From: Oegoconia quadripuncta
Taxonomy: Eukaryota > Arthropoda > Insecta > Lepidoptera > Autostichidae
Length of the DNA: 64,000 nucleotides
Direction of reading: 5' to 3'
Assembly (NCBI GenBank): GCA_949316235.1
Contig: OX438748.1
Span: 11,845,001-11,909,000 of the forward strand
The notes beneath the pieces are model-generated. The model saw nothing but the letters and a program-made list of their open reading frames with translations, had not been told where the DNA came from and searched no databases. Positions 18,228 through 27,736 of the stretch are shown one piece after another (within the stretch, counting starts at the first letter, position 1; each line of letters starts with the position of its first letter). Made by a program: the position numbers and the translations under genes.

Positions 18228-19409
18228 ATGCTATGCATTAAATGCGAAAATGAGATTTACGAACAGGATGGTATCACTTGTGTATCGTGTAGTAAAACAT
18301 ATCACTTCGACTGTGTTGGTATTTTGGAGGATAAATTTCGTAAAATGCGTGCTACGAAAAAAACAAATTGGATGGGGCCTTGCTGCCATAAAATCACGAA
18401 TCCTTCTACACCGACTCGGGTGACGTCCGAGACTAGTACTGTCCTCCCGCGTACTGCGGCTGCCAATGATGTTTTTTCAATGCAAGAAACAGCAGGTGGC
18501 GCGAGCGCATCAGGAGATGCCAGCGCATGTCAATCTGATGAACACTCGGTCGCCTCCCTTTTCCAGTTCATTAAATCCGAAAATGTTAAATTAAGACAAG
18601 ATCATAAGAACGATTTGGAAAATTTCAAATGCCAGATTTTAACTTCTTTCAACGATACTAGCAAAATTCATGAGGAAAGAATAAATAAATTGACGGAATC
18701 TGTTGAGAAATGTACATTGGAAATGAAGCAGATGGTGAAAAGGTGTGATGACTTGGAGAATACTACGAGGTTTCTGAATAACGATTATGAAGATTTAAAA
18801 AAGAAAATGGTGAAGTGGCAGAGTGATATCAATTCGATTAATCAGAGCATTAAAGAGTTAAAATCAAACAATAATTTGATAATTAAATTAAATTCTAAAA
18901 TTAATGATCAGGAACAAAGAGCTCGTGCACAAAACATTGAAATATTCGGTATCCCAGAGAATGTCTCTGAAGACCTGCACGACATTGTGATGACACTTGC
19001 CCAAACTATTGGTGTTGAATTGGGGATGTCGGACATTCAATTTGCGGCGAGGGTGACACCCAAACAAAAGATAAGTGGCCTTCCTAAACCTATAGTCGCA
19101 AAACTGAGTTCCACCAATAAAAGAGATGCATTCATCAGCGCAATTAGAAAAAGAAAGGGTTGCACCTCATCGGAGTTGAAAATTAACGGTCCTACTAAAT
19201 CTGTGTATGTTAATGAGCACTTAACTGCCGAGAACAAGTCCCTGTATAAGTCTACACGTGAGTCTTCTAAGAAACTGGGGTTTCAGTACACATGGATTCG
19301 AAATGGCAGAATATACGTCCGACGAAACGACACATCGGCACCGGTGATCATAAAATCAGTTCAGGATTTAAAAAATCTCACCTTGCAACCATCGGCTGCT
19401 CCTCGCTAA
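18228..19409 (+). CDS. LINE ORF1: nucleic-acid-binding protein with PHD-like finger and coiled coil
   Basis: 393 codons from the first ATG (18228); an upstream TTG at 18132 would add 32 residues but is unlikely to be used. Residues 3-53 form a cysteine/histidine cluster of PHD type: Cys3, Cys6, Cys18, Cys21, His26, Cys29, then Trp48 and Cys52-Cys53. The last pair is adjacent rather than spaced by two, so the final zinc ligand set is unusual. Residues about 113-233 are charged heptad-like coiled coil, fitting oligomerisation. Residues about 234-368 (RARAQNIEIFGIPE, then VYVNEHLT and IRNGRIYVRR) resemble the RNA-binding C-terminal domain of L1/CR1-type ORF1 proteins. Expected role: binding element RNA in the retrotransposition particle. 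The frame is intact. Confidence 0.88.
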   Translation: MLCIKCENEIYEQDGITCVSCSKTYHFDCVGILEDKFRKMRATKKTNWMGPCCHKITNPSTPTRVTSETSTVLPRTAAANDVFSMQETAGGASASGDASACQSDEHSVASLFQFIKSENVKLRQDHKNDLENFKCQILTSFNDTSKIHEERINKLTESVEKCTLEMKQMVKRCDDLENTTRFLNNDYEDLKKKMVKWQSDINSINQSIKELKSNNNLIIKLNSKINDQEQRARAQNIEIFGIPENVSEDLHDIVMTLAQTIGVELGMSDIQFAARVTPKQKISGLPKPIVAKLSSTNKRDAFISAIRKRKGCTSSELKINGPTKSVYVNEHLTAENKSLYKSTRESSKKLGFQYTWIRNGRIYVRRNDTSAPVIIKSVQDLKNLTLQPSAAPR

Positions 19410-19990
19410 AGTTTAGAACCGCTGGCTTTGTAGAACACATGATGATAATAATAGTATATTATGTAGTTCACTTTAGTTTCGTTTGTTTATTATTTTATTG
19501 TCAATATTATTTCGGGTATACAAATAAAAAGGCAGTGCTTTTCCATTTTTACACGTACATCACACACAAACTTAATCACTATACACTACAACCAAACACG
19601 AAAATAGGACTCATGCTGTTGGATGTGTGTTTTACCATTCTCGGACGGATAGACCTTGTGTTTTCTGTTCCATGTATTTGTAAATATTATTACTACGCGA
19701 CATCATTTACCATTTATGACAATACTACGCCCATAGTTTACGGGTGTATGCATTTAATTGTGATACATCGATTATTACTTGGTTATATAAATGAATTAAT
19801 TTTCAAACGTTATATCCTATTTTTAGCTTGCGAAATATTAAAACCACAATTAATTATTATTATTATTATTCAACTTACAACCATATTATCCGTATATGCA
19901 AGCATATTACAATTGAGTTTAATCATATTTCAAATGCATGCAATAAAATATAATGATTTAATTATTACTTTTCGATGGCGCCTTCATTGA
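19292..19990 (+). CDS. Third open frame bridging ORF1 and ORF2 (function unknown, doubtful)
   Basis: A 232-codon ATG-started frame overlaps the last 118 nt of ORF1 and the first 16 nt of ORF2, so the whole ORF1-ORF2 spacer is open. It is in the -1 frame relative to ORF1, and ORF2 is -1 relative to it. A second ATG at 19439 would give 183 residues lying almost wholly in the spacer. The product is very hydrophobic with several membrane-like segments (for example IIIVYYVVHFSFVCLLFY, residues 52-69). However, Ile/Leu/Tyr/Phe content is what AT-rich DNA yields, and an (ATT)n run codes the poly-Ile. No known domain. It may be chance, or a small accessory protein. No Shine-like or IRES signal can be judged. 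Confidence 0.3.
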   Translation: MDSKWQNIRPTKRHIGTGDHKISSGFKKSHLATIGCSSLKFRTAGFVEHMMIIIVYYVVHFSFVCLLFYCQYYFGYTNKKAVLFHFYTYITHKLNHYTLQPNTKIGLMLLDVCFTILGRIDLVFSVPCICKYYYYATSFTIYDNTTPIVYGCMHLIVIHRLLLGYINELIFKRYILFLACEILKPQLIIIIIIQLTTILSVYASILQLSLIIFQMHAIKYNDLIITFRWRLH

Positions 19991-22902
19991 ATATTTATTT
20001 ACAAAATACGCGTAGTATACGTGGTAAGACATTTCAGTTTCGACAAGGATTGTTAAATAACGATTATGATATTCTGGCGATCGTGGAGACATGGCTCATG
20101 GATGGGGTTTTTGATCCTGAGGTATCAGATTATCGGTATGACGTGCACAGGTGCGACCGGGACCTATCGGCAACTGGTAGTGCGGATGGTGGGGGGGTTA
20201 TGCTTTTAACGAAAAAGGGACTATCAGCCTATTTTCACCCGCGGTCTCCCTCGTGTTCGTCCCGAGCACTATACGAAGTCGCTCACGTCTCGATCCCGTC
20301 TCGCGCAATAAAATGCCACACTGACTTACACATTGTGTGTTTTTACTTACCAGGCACACGGAAGACTTCCGATCCGGTCTTAGGTCACGTTACGAATTAT
20401 ATTAAGGACTTGTATGATAGATATCCCATCGACACTTTCTTATTACTCGGTGATTTCAATATGAGTAGGGTCTTATGGGGTTTAAATCCAGATAGTAGTG
20501 GTTTAATACCGTCGGGTGGTATGACTGGTTCAATACAAGATTTTATTGACATTACAATGGAAATGGGATTGTTTCAATTAAATGATCTTCCCAATGATAA
20601 TGGTACTTACCTGGACTTAGTTTTTAGTAATACTCATGTAAAAATTGCCCGTGCAGATTATCCATTAACTAAGGAGGACCTTCCACACCACTTCGGGCTC
20701 ACTATACTCCTCCCTGAGTTAAATGTAATGCCAGTAAGGGAATCTTCATATAAAGTATATGCTTACAATAAGGGTGACTATGATGGTATAAATATTTACC
20801 TGAAGGACATGGATTGGGATTTACAGCTCCGGGGTGGCACTGTTGATGAGGATGTCGACATATTCTACTCAAGAATATATGAGGCAAGGGAATTGCATGT
20901 TCCTAGTTTCATGACTGTTAGTAATGATTATCCTGTATGGTATTCCAAAAGCTTGGTGAATATTATTAAAGAGAAACGCAGGTACCATCGTCGCTGGAAG
21001 CGGTTTAAGAGTGATATAGACTACGACATTTTTAAGCTTTTAAGACGTCGACAGAAGTTGGTTCAGGGCAGATGTTGGGCCTTGTATGTCGAAAAGTGTG
21101 AAAAGTCATTAAAAAGAAATCCTAAGTCCTTTTGGAGGTATTCTAAGGATTTGAAGGGAAATCGAAATAGTGGAATACCTAGCCAAATTACCTCCGAATT
21201 GAAGACAGTGACCGATCCACAGGACATATGCAACTGTTTTTTAGATTATTTCATGTCTGTATATAGGACGCAACCTTCCTCCTGTCCAGGCCCTCAAGGC
21301 AGCTCTCAGTACTCACAAGCTACAAACAGTTTATTTCCTTTGAGTACTATTAACATCGATAAGGACTTAGTACTTAGGTACCTGAATAAGATCAACTGTA
21401 ATAAGGGTTCAGGTAGCGATGATATTCCTCCCCTTTTTGTTAAAAAATGTGCTGAGTCGCTGGCTAGTCCACTGTGTATAATTTTCACCAAGTCTCTAAA
21501 ATCTGGGATATTTCCAAAAAAATGGAAAGAAGCTATGGTGGTGCCTGTTCATAAGGGAGGATCTAAAATCAGTGTTGACAAGTATAGGCCAGTATCTATT
21601 CTATCCGTGTTCAGTAAAGTTTTCGAATTAATCGCTTTCGACCAGATTTACCCTTGCGTCCAGCCTTACATCCCAATGGTTCAGCACGGGTTTATGAGGC
21701 GTCGTTCTGTCGTCACGAATTTGGCGTCTTTCACTGACGAAGTGGCCTTAACCATGGATGGTGGTGCGCAAGTGGACGCAATATACACGGATTATTCGAA
21801 ATGTTTCGATCGATTGGATCATAATATTATAATATCTAAATTAAATATCGCGGGTATTCATGGCGACCTTTTGCGCTGGGTCGAATCCTACCTCAAAAAC
21901 CGTTCACAGGCAGTTAAAATAGCAGGGCATGTTTCCGGGTTCGCTACTGTACCCTCCGGTGTGCCGCAGGGATCACATCTGGGTCCGCTGCTCTTTAACA
22001 TCAGCGTATCTGACATTGCTTCTTGTTTTCGACATGCAAAATTTGCTATGTATGCAGACGACACGAAGATTTATATGCCTATTACAACTATTGGAAACTG
22101 CATGGCACTTCAAGAGGACCTCAATAGATTGGAAGAGTATTGTTGTCAAAATTCGTTGGATCTTAATGTTGGTAAATGTCAAGTGATCACATACACACGT
22201 AAATCTAACTTTATCATTTTTGACTATAAATTAAACAATTTGTCTCTAAAAAGAGTATCGTGCATTAGAGACCTTGGGTTAATAATGGATAGCAAACTTT
22301 CATTCACTAATCATTACGATCATATAATAGGGAAATCTTACAGAATGTTGGGTTTCTTAATTAGGATAACTAAGCATTTCAAGTTTAAGTCTTCATTGTT
22401 GATCCTTTATTTTGCATATGTAAGAAGTATCTTAGAATTTGCATCCCAGGTGTGGTCCCCGCATTATATAACCTACAAGAATAAACTCGAAGGTATTCAG
22501 AGAAGGTTCGTAACTTTATTGGGGCGACGTGAGCGAGTTCCTTCGATTGAACATTCCGAAGCGCTTATGCATCACAAATTACTCCCTTTGGAGTCCAGGC
22601 GGCTAGTTGCAGATGCTGTATTTCTGTACAATATCTTACACAACTTCATTGACTGCCCCCAGCTTCTGGAGCGCTTGGGATTACTAGTACCTAATAGAAT
22701 ATCGGCACGACGCCAACCTAAAATGTTTAGTGTGCCTTCTGTTCACACGAACTATGCACAAAATTCTGTTTTGCTGCGGTGCATGCAAGAATATAATAAA
22801 TATTTCTTGGAAGTTGATATTTTTAATGTTAAATTCACTAAATTTAAGAATTCAGTAGTTGAGGTTGTAAAGAGGTTGGACCTTGCGCGTCCAAATGCAT
22901 GA
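19975..22902 (+). CDS. LINE ORF2: APE endonuclease and reverse transcriptase polyprotein
   Basis: 975 codons from ATG at 19975 (GATGGCG, good +4 G). Residues 1-245 are the apurinic-type endonuclease: QNTRS (Asn11), ETW (Glu38), GDFN (159-162), TYLDLVFSN (211-219), ending EDLPHHFGL where many relatives have S-D-H. Reverse transcriptase spans about 470-740: GSGSDDIPP, YRPVSILSVFSKVFE, motif A DYSKCFD (Asp606), motif B SGVPQGSHLGPLLFN (661-675) and YADD at 693-696. The C-terminal region has EFASQVWSP and LEGIQRRF, typical of the Jockey/CR1 lineage. It nicks the target DNA and primes cDNA synthesis on it. All catalytic motifs are present and the frame is unbroken. Confidence 0.95.
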   Translation: MAPSLNIYLQNTRSIRGKTFQFRQGLLNNDYDILAIVETWLMDGVFDPEVSDYRYDVHRCDRDLSATGSADGGGVMLLTKKGLSAYFHPRSPSCSSRALYEVAHVSIPSRAIKCHTDLHIVCFYLPGTRKTSDPVLGHVTNYIKDLYDRYPIDTFLLLGDFNMSRVLWGLNPDSSGLIPSGGMTGSIQDFIDITMEMGLFQLNDLPNDNGTYLDLVFSNTHVKIARADYPLTKEDLPHHFGLTILLPELNVMPVRESSYKVYAYNKGDYDGINIYLKDMDWDLQLRGGTVDEDVDIFYSRIYEARELHVPSFMTVSNDYPVWYSKSLVNIIKEKRRYHRRWKRFKSDIDYDIFKLLRRRQKLVQGRCWALYVEKCEKSLKRNPKSFWRYSKDLKGNRNSGIPSQITSELKTVTDPQDICNCFLDYFMSVYRTQPSSCPGPQGSSQYSQATNSLFPLSTINIDKDLVLRYLNKINCNKGSGSDDIPPLFVKKCAESLASPLCIIFTKSLKSGIFPKKWKEAMVVPVHKGGSKISVDKYRPVSILSVFSKVFELIAFDQIYPCVQPYIPMVQHGFMRRRSVVTNLASFTDEVALTMDGGAQVDAIYTDYSKCFDRLDHNIIISKLNIAGIHGDLLRWVESYLKNRSQAVKIAGHVSGFATVPSGVPQGSHLGPLLFNISVSDIASCFRHAKFAMYADDTKIYMPITTIGNCMALQEDLNRLEEYCCQNSLDLNVGKCQVITYTRKSNFIIFDYKLNNLSLKRVSCIRDLGLIMDSKLSFTNHYDHIIGKSYRMLGFLIRITKHFKFKSSLLILYFAYVRSILEFASQVWSPHYITYKNKLEGIQRRFVTLLGRRERVPSIEHSEALMHHKLLPLESRRLVADAVFLYNILHNFIDCPQLLERLGLLVPNRISARRQPKMFSVPSVHTNYAQNSVLLRCMQEYNKYFLEVDIFNVKFTKFKNSVVEVVKRLDLARPNA

Positions 22903-23189
22903 GTTTTCGTTTCGTTTTAAAATTGTTTCCATTCAAAGATATTTGTTTATTACACTCCATCCACATTCTACACTCTCTCACTCACACATACACACAAATG
23001 ATGTAAAGCAATGCCTTAGTTTTTAGCTTATATACTAGCAAAGTTAGCTGAGTACCAGTTAATATTCAAATTGCAAATTAGAAATCTCTATAAATTTGGC
23101 TTTAGAAATTTTAAGAAATATTTTTTAAATGTAATTACATGCTGTGTGATTTCTATATAAATAAATAAAAAAAAAAAAAAAAAAAAAAA
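22903..23189 (+). other. LINE 3' UTR and poly(A)
   Basis: AT-rich 3' UTR with a CACACATACACACA stretch, ending ATAAATAAA followed by A residues to 23189. The ATAAATAAA overlaps the tail and may act as the polyadenylation signal. Confidence 0.8.
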
Positions 23190-23984
23190 TGTTTATATAT
23201 TGGCGGGGATTTTTTATAAACATCGTTTATATAAGTGTGTAAATGTTCCAATAAGTAAATAAATAAATGATCTCCCATCGAAATGCTCCCTTGGGAAGCA
23301 ATGCAAAATCGCACTATAAGCGAAGTTTACGGCTAGCTATGAACTTCCATAGATTCGCAGTGTAATGAATGTTTTATTTTAACATATTTTTTAGGTATAA
23401 AATTATAAAGGTGTATGCTGTATATGTATGCTACACAATCCACAACAGAATCATCCAACAGTACAAAAAAAGTTATTTGTATGAATCAGGAGTCGACCCT
23501 AAATGTACTAAAAAACCTTAACAGATGTATAAACAACCGTATATATCCATTATTTATGATATGGGCCGGCTTATCCCGTCGAGGTAGATTCGAAATTTTT
23601 GCCCTCCCTCTTCCCGAGGTGAAAACGTGCGAGACGTCATGTTTATTTAGACTTGTGACATTTGTGATGGTGTATTTGAATAAATTCCCATTTGCTTCTC
23701 TACTTACGAGAATGTCAAATACTTAGCTCGTTCATAAATCTTACCACCTAGTAAATGTGGAAAAAAAACGAATATATTTCTTGCAGTTTGGTTTGTTTAT
23801 GTCGTTTAAATTAGTTATACAATACATTACAAAAACCTCTTTGGATCTTCAATTGGCTTCTAATGCTGACAACTTTTGTTCGACGACTTTTATCAATTTA
23901 TAAAAATATTTTTAACCAACTTCCTAAAAAGAGAAGGTTATCAACTCGTCTGTATTGTATTATTTATTTATGTTCTGCAATCCA
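23190..23984. other. Non-coding, no recognisable element
   Basis: The 103-codon frame at 23415-23726 has no motif I recognise and lacks codon-like regularity. Probably chance. Confidence 0.4.
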
Positions 23985-24150
23985 CCAATGACCACAATCT
24001 CACCTGATGGAAAGTAACGATGTGCCCGAAGATGAAGCACGCGATCTCAGTAGATGCCCATTCACCTTGCTCTTGAAAATCCCAAGGTAGTAGTATTCAG
24101 GAAAGACTGACGCCGGAAAGGAGTTCATTGCCTTGGCTGTTCGCATTATG
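23985..24150 (-). pseudogene. LINE 3' end fragment (RT C-terminal tail), minus strand
   Basis: Minus-strand translation AKAMNSFPASVFPEYYYLGI then FKSKVNGHLL is the same C-terminus as at 7.3 kb. The 3' UTR CATCAGGTGAGATTGTGGTC lies at the low-coordinate end. Upstream it dissolves into an (ATAGA)n microsatellite (24150-24170). Confidence 0.8.
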
Positions 24151-24225
24151 GAATAGAATAGAATAGAATAGTTTATTTGCAAGAACATAGTTTATAAGGT
24201 CACAAATTAGTGTGATGTATGAATG

Positions 24226-24462
24226 AGTCCCATCTTGTTTGGGGGACTGGCTATATTATCTCTGACAACCGGAACACAACAATGCTATTAGCTGTTTTGA
24301 CGGCACATTTAGATAAGATGGTGGTAGCTAGCCAGGCGGACATTTTAAAATGCCCTACCACCAACCAAACCGAGTACTTAAACATGTACCCCGCTGGGGA
24401 TCGAACCCGCGACCTCCGAAATGTAAACCCAATGTTGTTTACATTGAGCCACGGAGGCGGTA
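24226..24462 (-). repeat. tRNA-derived SINE family 1, 3' tail missing
   Basis: The head is complete (GAGGTCGCGGGTTCGATCCC on the minus strand). The body runs to GGACTGGCTATATTATC and stops near 24226, so the LINE-like tail is gone. Confidence 0.8.
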
Positions 24463-24465
24463 AAA

Positions 24466-24662
24466 CTATTTAAATAAATAAATAAATATCCTTGGAATTA
24501 TACACATAGCGCCATTTAGTTCCACACTAAGCAACTAGGCTTGTATTATGGATACCATATGGTTGATATACTACACAAATACTTTTTTTTTGTAAATAAA
24601 TAAATTATATGAATGAAAAACATTCATAACTGCGGTACACATGTCCGTATTCATCATACACA
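24466..24662 (-). repeat. SINE family 3, head missing
   Basis: Starts in TAAATAAATAAATATCC and carries AGCGCCATTTAGTTCCACAC, GGCTTGTATTATGGATACC and GTATTCATCATACACAC. It is cut off just before the tRNA-like head, where a family-1 SINE head takes over. Confidence 0.75.
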
Positions 24663-24754
24663 CAACCAACCAAACCGAGTACTAAATGTATCGACGAATC
24701 CGCGACCTTCGAATAGTAAACCCTACGTTATTTACATTGAGCCATTGAGGCGTT
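24663..24754 (-). repeat. SINE family 1 head fragment fused to SINE family 3
   Basis: ACCAACCAAACCGAGTAC, a damaged B box region and TTTACATTGAGCCA are family-1 head sequence. The join to family 3 at 24662 could be a template-switch chimera or nested insertion plus deletion. Confidence 0.65.
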
Positions 24755-24756
24755 AA

Positions 24757-24815
24757 TGATGATGCACTCCGGAGATAGAGAACACAACCTTCCCAAAGTC
24801 GGTTATTTTCAATTA
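24757..24815 (+). repeat. Small dispersed repeat fragment (pair with 49502)
   Basis: GATGCACTCCGGAGATAGAG followed by AAAGTCGGTTATTTT also occurs, diverged, at 49502-49556. Family not known to me. Confidence 0.5.
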
Positions 24816-25919
24816 TGATTTCTCCATACAAAAGCCGATCGCTTAATAATTTTGAACGGAAAAGTGTCATATGCTAATAAAGTTTTTGCTTTCTTTAATA
24901 CTAACAGCCCGTTGAGTCTAATAGGTATAAACTTTACTAGAAAATAAAAATGCTTCTTTACCTTCTCATTTCTTCTTCTTCTTTTACTTCCCCATTATTG
25001 AAGATTGGCAGTTTAGTATTTGTCCTAGTCCAGCGTTTGAACAATTCTTCAACACATCCCACTCCTGTCCGCTCCCGTATGTTAGGCAGCCAGGACATTC
25101 ACCTCCTTCCAATCTGCCTTTTTCCCTGCAGTTATTAATAAAATTTAAAATTGCTGCCGATAGCTGCCAGAATAGTTCTCTACTTCACCGTGATGTTATT
25201 TATGTGGAAATTTCCTACATATTCGTATTCGGAGGTCTATAGGGGAGCGTAGGCCATTACTTTCAGTTTGCCTCCCCGTCACATGCCAGTCGGCACGACC
25301 AGTCCCACGTAGAGGACTCACAGATAAATTGGTTAGCCGTGATCTATCGCACTCTGATGGCTTTGCCTCCACCAACCCTAAATTACTTTCCATTCCACTG
25401 TTATTGATGGTTATCTCCTAATATTTAGAAAATTTATTCTCGCAAAACGATATATTTCTCTTTATTATATCTATCTAAATTTCGTTATCTAGATATATAT
25501 AAATATTATCTAGATTTCATTGGAGTTTTAAGTCTTGATATTTTCGTTATAAACAACTAGAACAAAATAGTTCAAATAATGCATTAAAAGAACATTCTAA
25601 AAATCTATTAAGCAATTTAGAGAATTACTTTGATCTAATTTTGTGGTTATACAAAATTGGATAGAAATTGTAAAGATCATTTACAAATTAATTTGATTTA
25701 CTAATTAAAAGCTATAGGATTTGTTTTCATTAGGTTGGTAATTATATAAGGACATTACTACCCTAGTTGATTTTGGTATCTTGTGAATTATCAAATTAAT
25801 TAATACTTTAACGTACAAAGTAATACCGACTTTATGAAAATGCCGTGTTTATCAACGTGTAAGGTGACATTTTTTTACTGGGAATAGTGAAGTATTCTAT
25901 TTACTGGGTAAGTATGGTA
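24816..25919. other. Non-coding; GC-richer patch at 25200-25390
   Basis: 25196-25393 on the minus strand is open for 65 codons and GC-richer (GGTGGAGGCAAAGCCATCAG) but shows no motif. It may be an old retroelement piece. The rest is AT-rich with nothing to name. Confidence 0.35.
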
Positions 25920-25924
25920 ACGTA

Positions 25925-25985
25925 CCTTTGAAACCAACGGTTGCAGGTTCGAGTCCCACTATGGGTAGATGTCTTTGTGAGAAAC
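25925..25985 (+). repeat. SINE family 2 head fragment
   Basis: AACCAACGGTTGCAGGTTCG then AGTCCCACTATGGGTA is the anticodon-arm to B box part of family 2. Another repeat follows at 25996. Confidence 0.65.
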
Positions 25986-25995
25986 GAATTTACTT

Positions 25996-26170
25996 TTTTT
26001 TTTTATATGAGAGGGCGGCAAACGAGCATGCCGGTCACCTGATGGAAAGCAATCACCGCCGCCCATGGACACCCGCAACACCAAAAGGGTCACAGATGCG
26101 TTGCCGGCCTTTGAGGAAGGTGTAGGCTCGTTTCTTGAAGGTTCCAATGTCGTACTCGTACTTCCAAGTA
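25996..26170 (+). repeat. Common lepidopteran dispersed repeat (SINE/LINE-tail type)
   Basis: Begins with a T-run and AGGGCGGCAAACGAGCATG, then TGATGGAAAGCAATCACC, GCCGCCCATGGACACCCGC and GCGTTGCCGGCCTTTGAGG. I recognise this core from many moth and butterfly genomes. It is one of the main reasons for placing the window in Lepidoptera. A reverse copy is at 61914. Confidence 0.8.
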
Positions 26171-26575
26171 ATGGCTTTTTATATAACTATTTATGTATTT
26201 TTATATTTATTTATGTTTTTTTTTTCATATGAATACAACTAAACAAAGACGTAGTAACAGTAGGTGGGTTCTAAACATAAATTCAGAATTACAAAGGCGT
26301 CTGTTGGCTGGCATGCATTTTTTTAATCTGTAGCTATGCAGTTCGCATTCACTCACGCAGAGGCCATCTTCATCCCGAACGATATTGGAAAATTCCACGC
26401 TAAATTACTGTACGTTTCCAATATAGCCAGACGTGTACCTACTCCACCACATATAATGATAGGTAGATATATTTTCGTACTTAATGTAGTATGTATGTGA
26501 CAATGAAATTAAGGGAGACTTTTATATGATTAACTACATTTATAGTGTCTAATTTGAAACGTGAAAATCGGAACT
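26171..26575. other. Non-coding, no recognisable element
   Basis: Nothing supportable in this AT-rich interval. Confidence 0.4.
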
Positions 26576-26815
26576 GGCTATTTAAGTTTTTAAATCTTCA
26601 ACCCGATTCTTCCCGGGGGTGTCGTAAAAGGCGACTAAGGAACTTTCCACTAAAAGTATGTATAGACTTGCACGTTTTAATAATGTGTGCATTTATGTGT
26701 ATTTCGGATATTGTTTCTAGCATTGGTCTTTAATGTTTGGAACACCCAAACGTTTTAGTTTGGGATGTCTCTGACCAACACATTTGGGATAAATAAATAC
26801 GTGTGTGTATAAACT
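26576..26815 (-). repeat. Dispersed repeat family D, minus orientation
   Basis: The low-coordinate end has the 3' landmarks CGGGGGTGTCGTAAAAGGCG and AAGGAACTTTCCACTAAAAG. The high end has TTTGGAACACCCAAACG and GTCTCTGACCAACACATTTG. Most of the family unit is present. Confidence 0.7.
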
Positions 26816-27425
26816 GGAATTGGAGATTATCGTAATAAACTTAAAACATATAAACACACTACATATATATTCCTCCTTTTTTGAAAGCTGTATACATTAT
26901 TGAAATGATACAATTCCATGTTTTTCAATTTAAAATCTCTTCAACAATTTTGTGAACGACGTTTCAAATAAACATTCAATGCTTTTCCACGCACAATACT
27001 TACGTATGTATGTTCACCTGAAAGTGAACACGAAAAACATAAAACATGCTGCCGTGGGGGTAAAAAATATTATGATATTACATTTTAAAATGAATATATT
27101 CTAAACGAACCTTTTAAATCTTTTGGAATTCGCTTAAAATATAAAATATCAACTGCAACTAGCGCGTTAAAGCGTGAAATGGCCAATATTTGAGCAAAAC
27201 GTTGCAAACGGCTTCCGGTGAAATCACCTTTGAATTCTTAGAGATGTCAAATCGTTTAACATTTTCGTTTGTAAAAAATAAATACGATTACATTTACGGT
27301 TCTGGCTGCAGTTTGTTTTAATAGACTTATTTTTACTGAATTAAGTAATATTGATTTATGTATGAATTAACATTTGATGTGTTTGTTTATGACAGACGTT
27401 TTGGTACTAAAATAACCACATTTCT
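26816..27425. other. Non-coding, no recognisable element
   Basis: Nothing supportable in this AT-rich interval. Confidence 0.4.
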
Positions 27426-27736
27426 TTTTATGCACAATGGGTTAGTACTTGACCTCAATCACACCTGATGTTAAGTGAAGATGAGTGGAAGCGTACTGAC
27501 CCGGAAACCCCATCCTATTTGGGGGACTGGCTATCTTGTCTCTGACAACCGGAACACAACAATGCTTTTAAATAATGTTGGTTTGGCGGCAGATTTAGAT
27601 AAGATGGTGGTAGCTGGCCAGGTGGACATTTAAAATGCCCTACCATCAACCAAACCGAGTACTAAATATGTACCCCGCTGAGGATCGAACTCGGATTTGT
27701 AAACCCTATGCTGTTTACATTGAGTCATGGAGGCGG
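27426..27736 (-). repeat. tRNA-derived SINE family 1, near full length
   Basis: Tail (ATGCACAATGGGTTAGTACT), body and head (TTTACATTGAGTCATGGAGG) are all present. A small deletion removes part of the B box (GATCGAACTCGGATTTG), so the internal promoter is probably dead. Confidence 0.8.

Larger units (their letters stand above)
18228..23189 (+). mobile_element. Near-complete non-LTR retrotransposon, CR1/Jockey-superfamily-like
   Basis: ORF1, a 565-nt spacer, ORF2, a 260-nt 3' UTR and 23 uninterrupted A residues (23167-23189). Both main frames lack stops or frameshifts, the tail is pure A, and nothing is inserted in it, so it is a recent insertion and may be capable of moving. A PHD-like finger in ORF1 with an APE endonuclease plus RT in ORF2 is known in CR1-related elements. 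I assign superfamily level only. The true 5' edge is uncertain. Confidence 0.85.
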
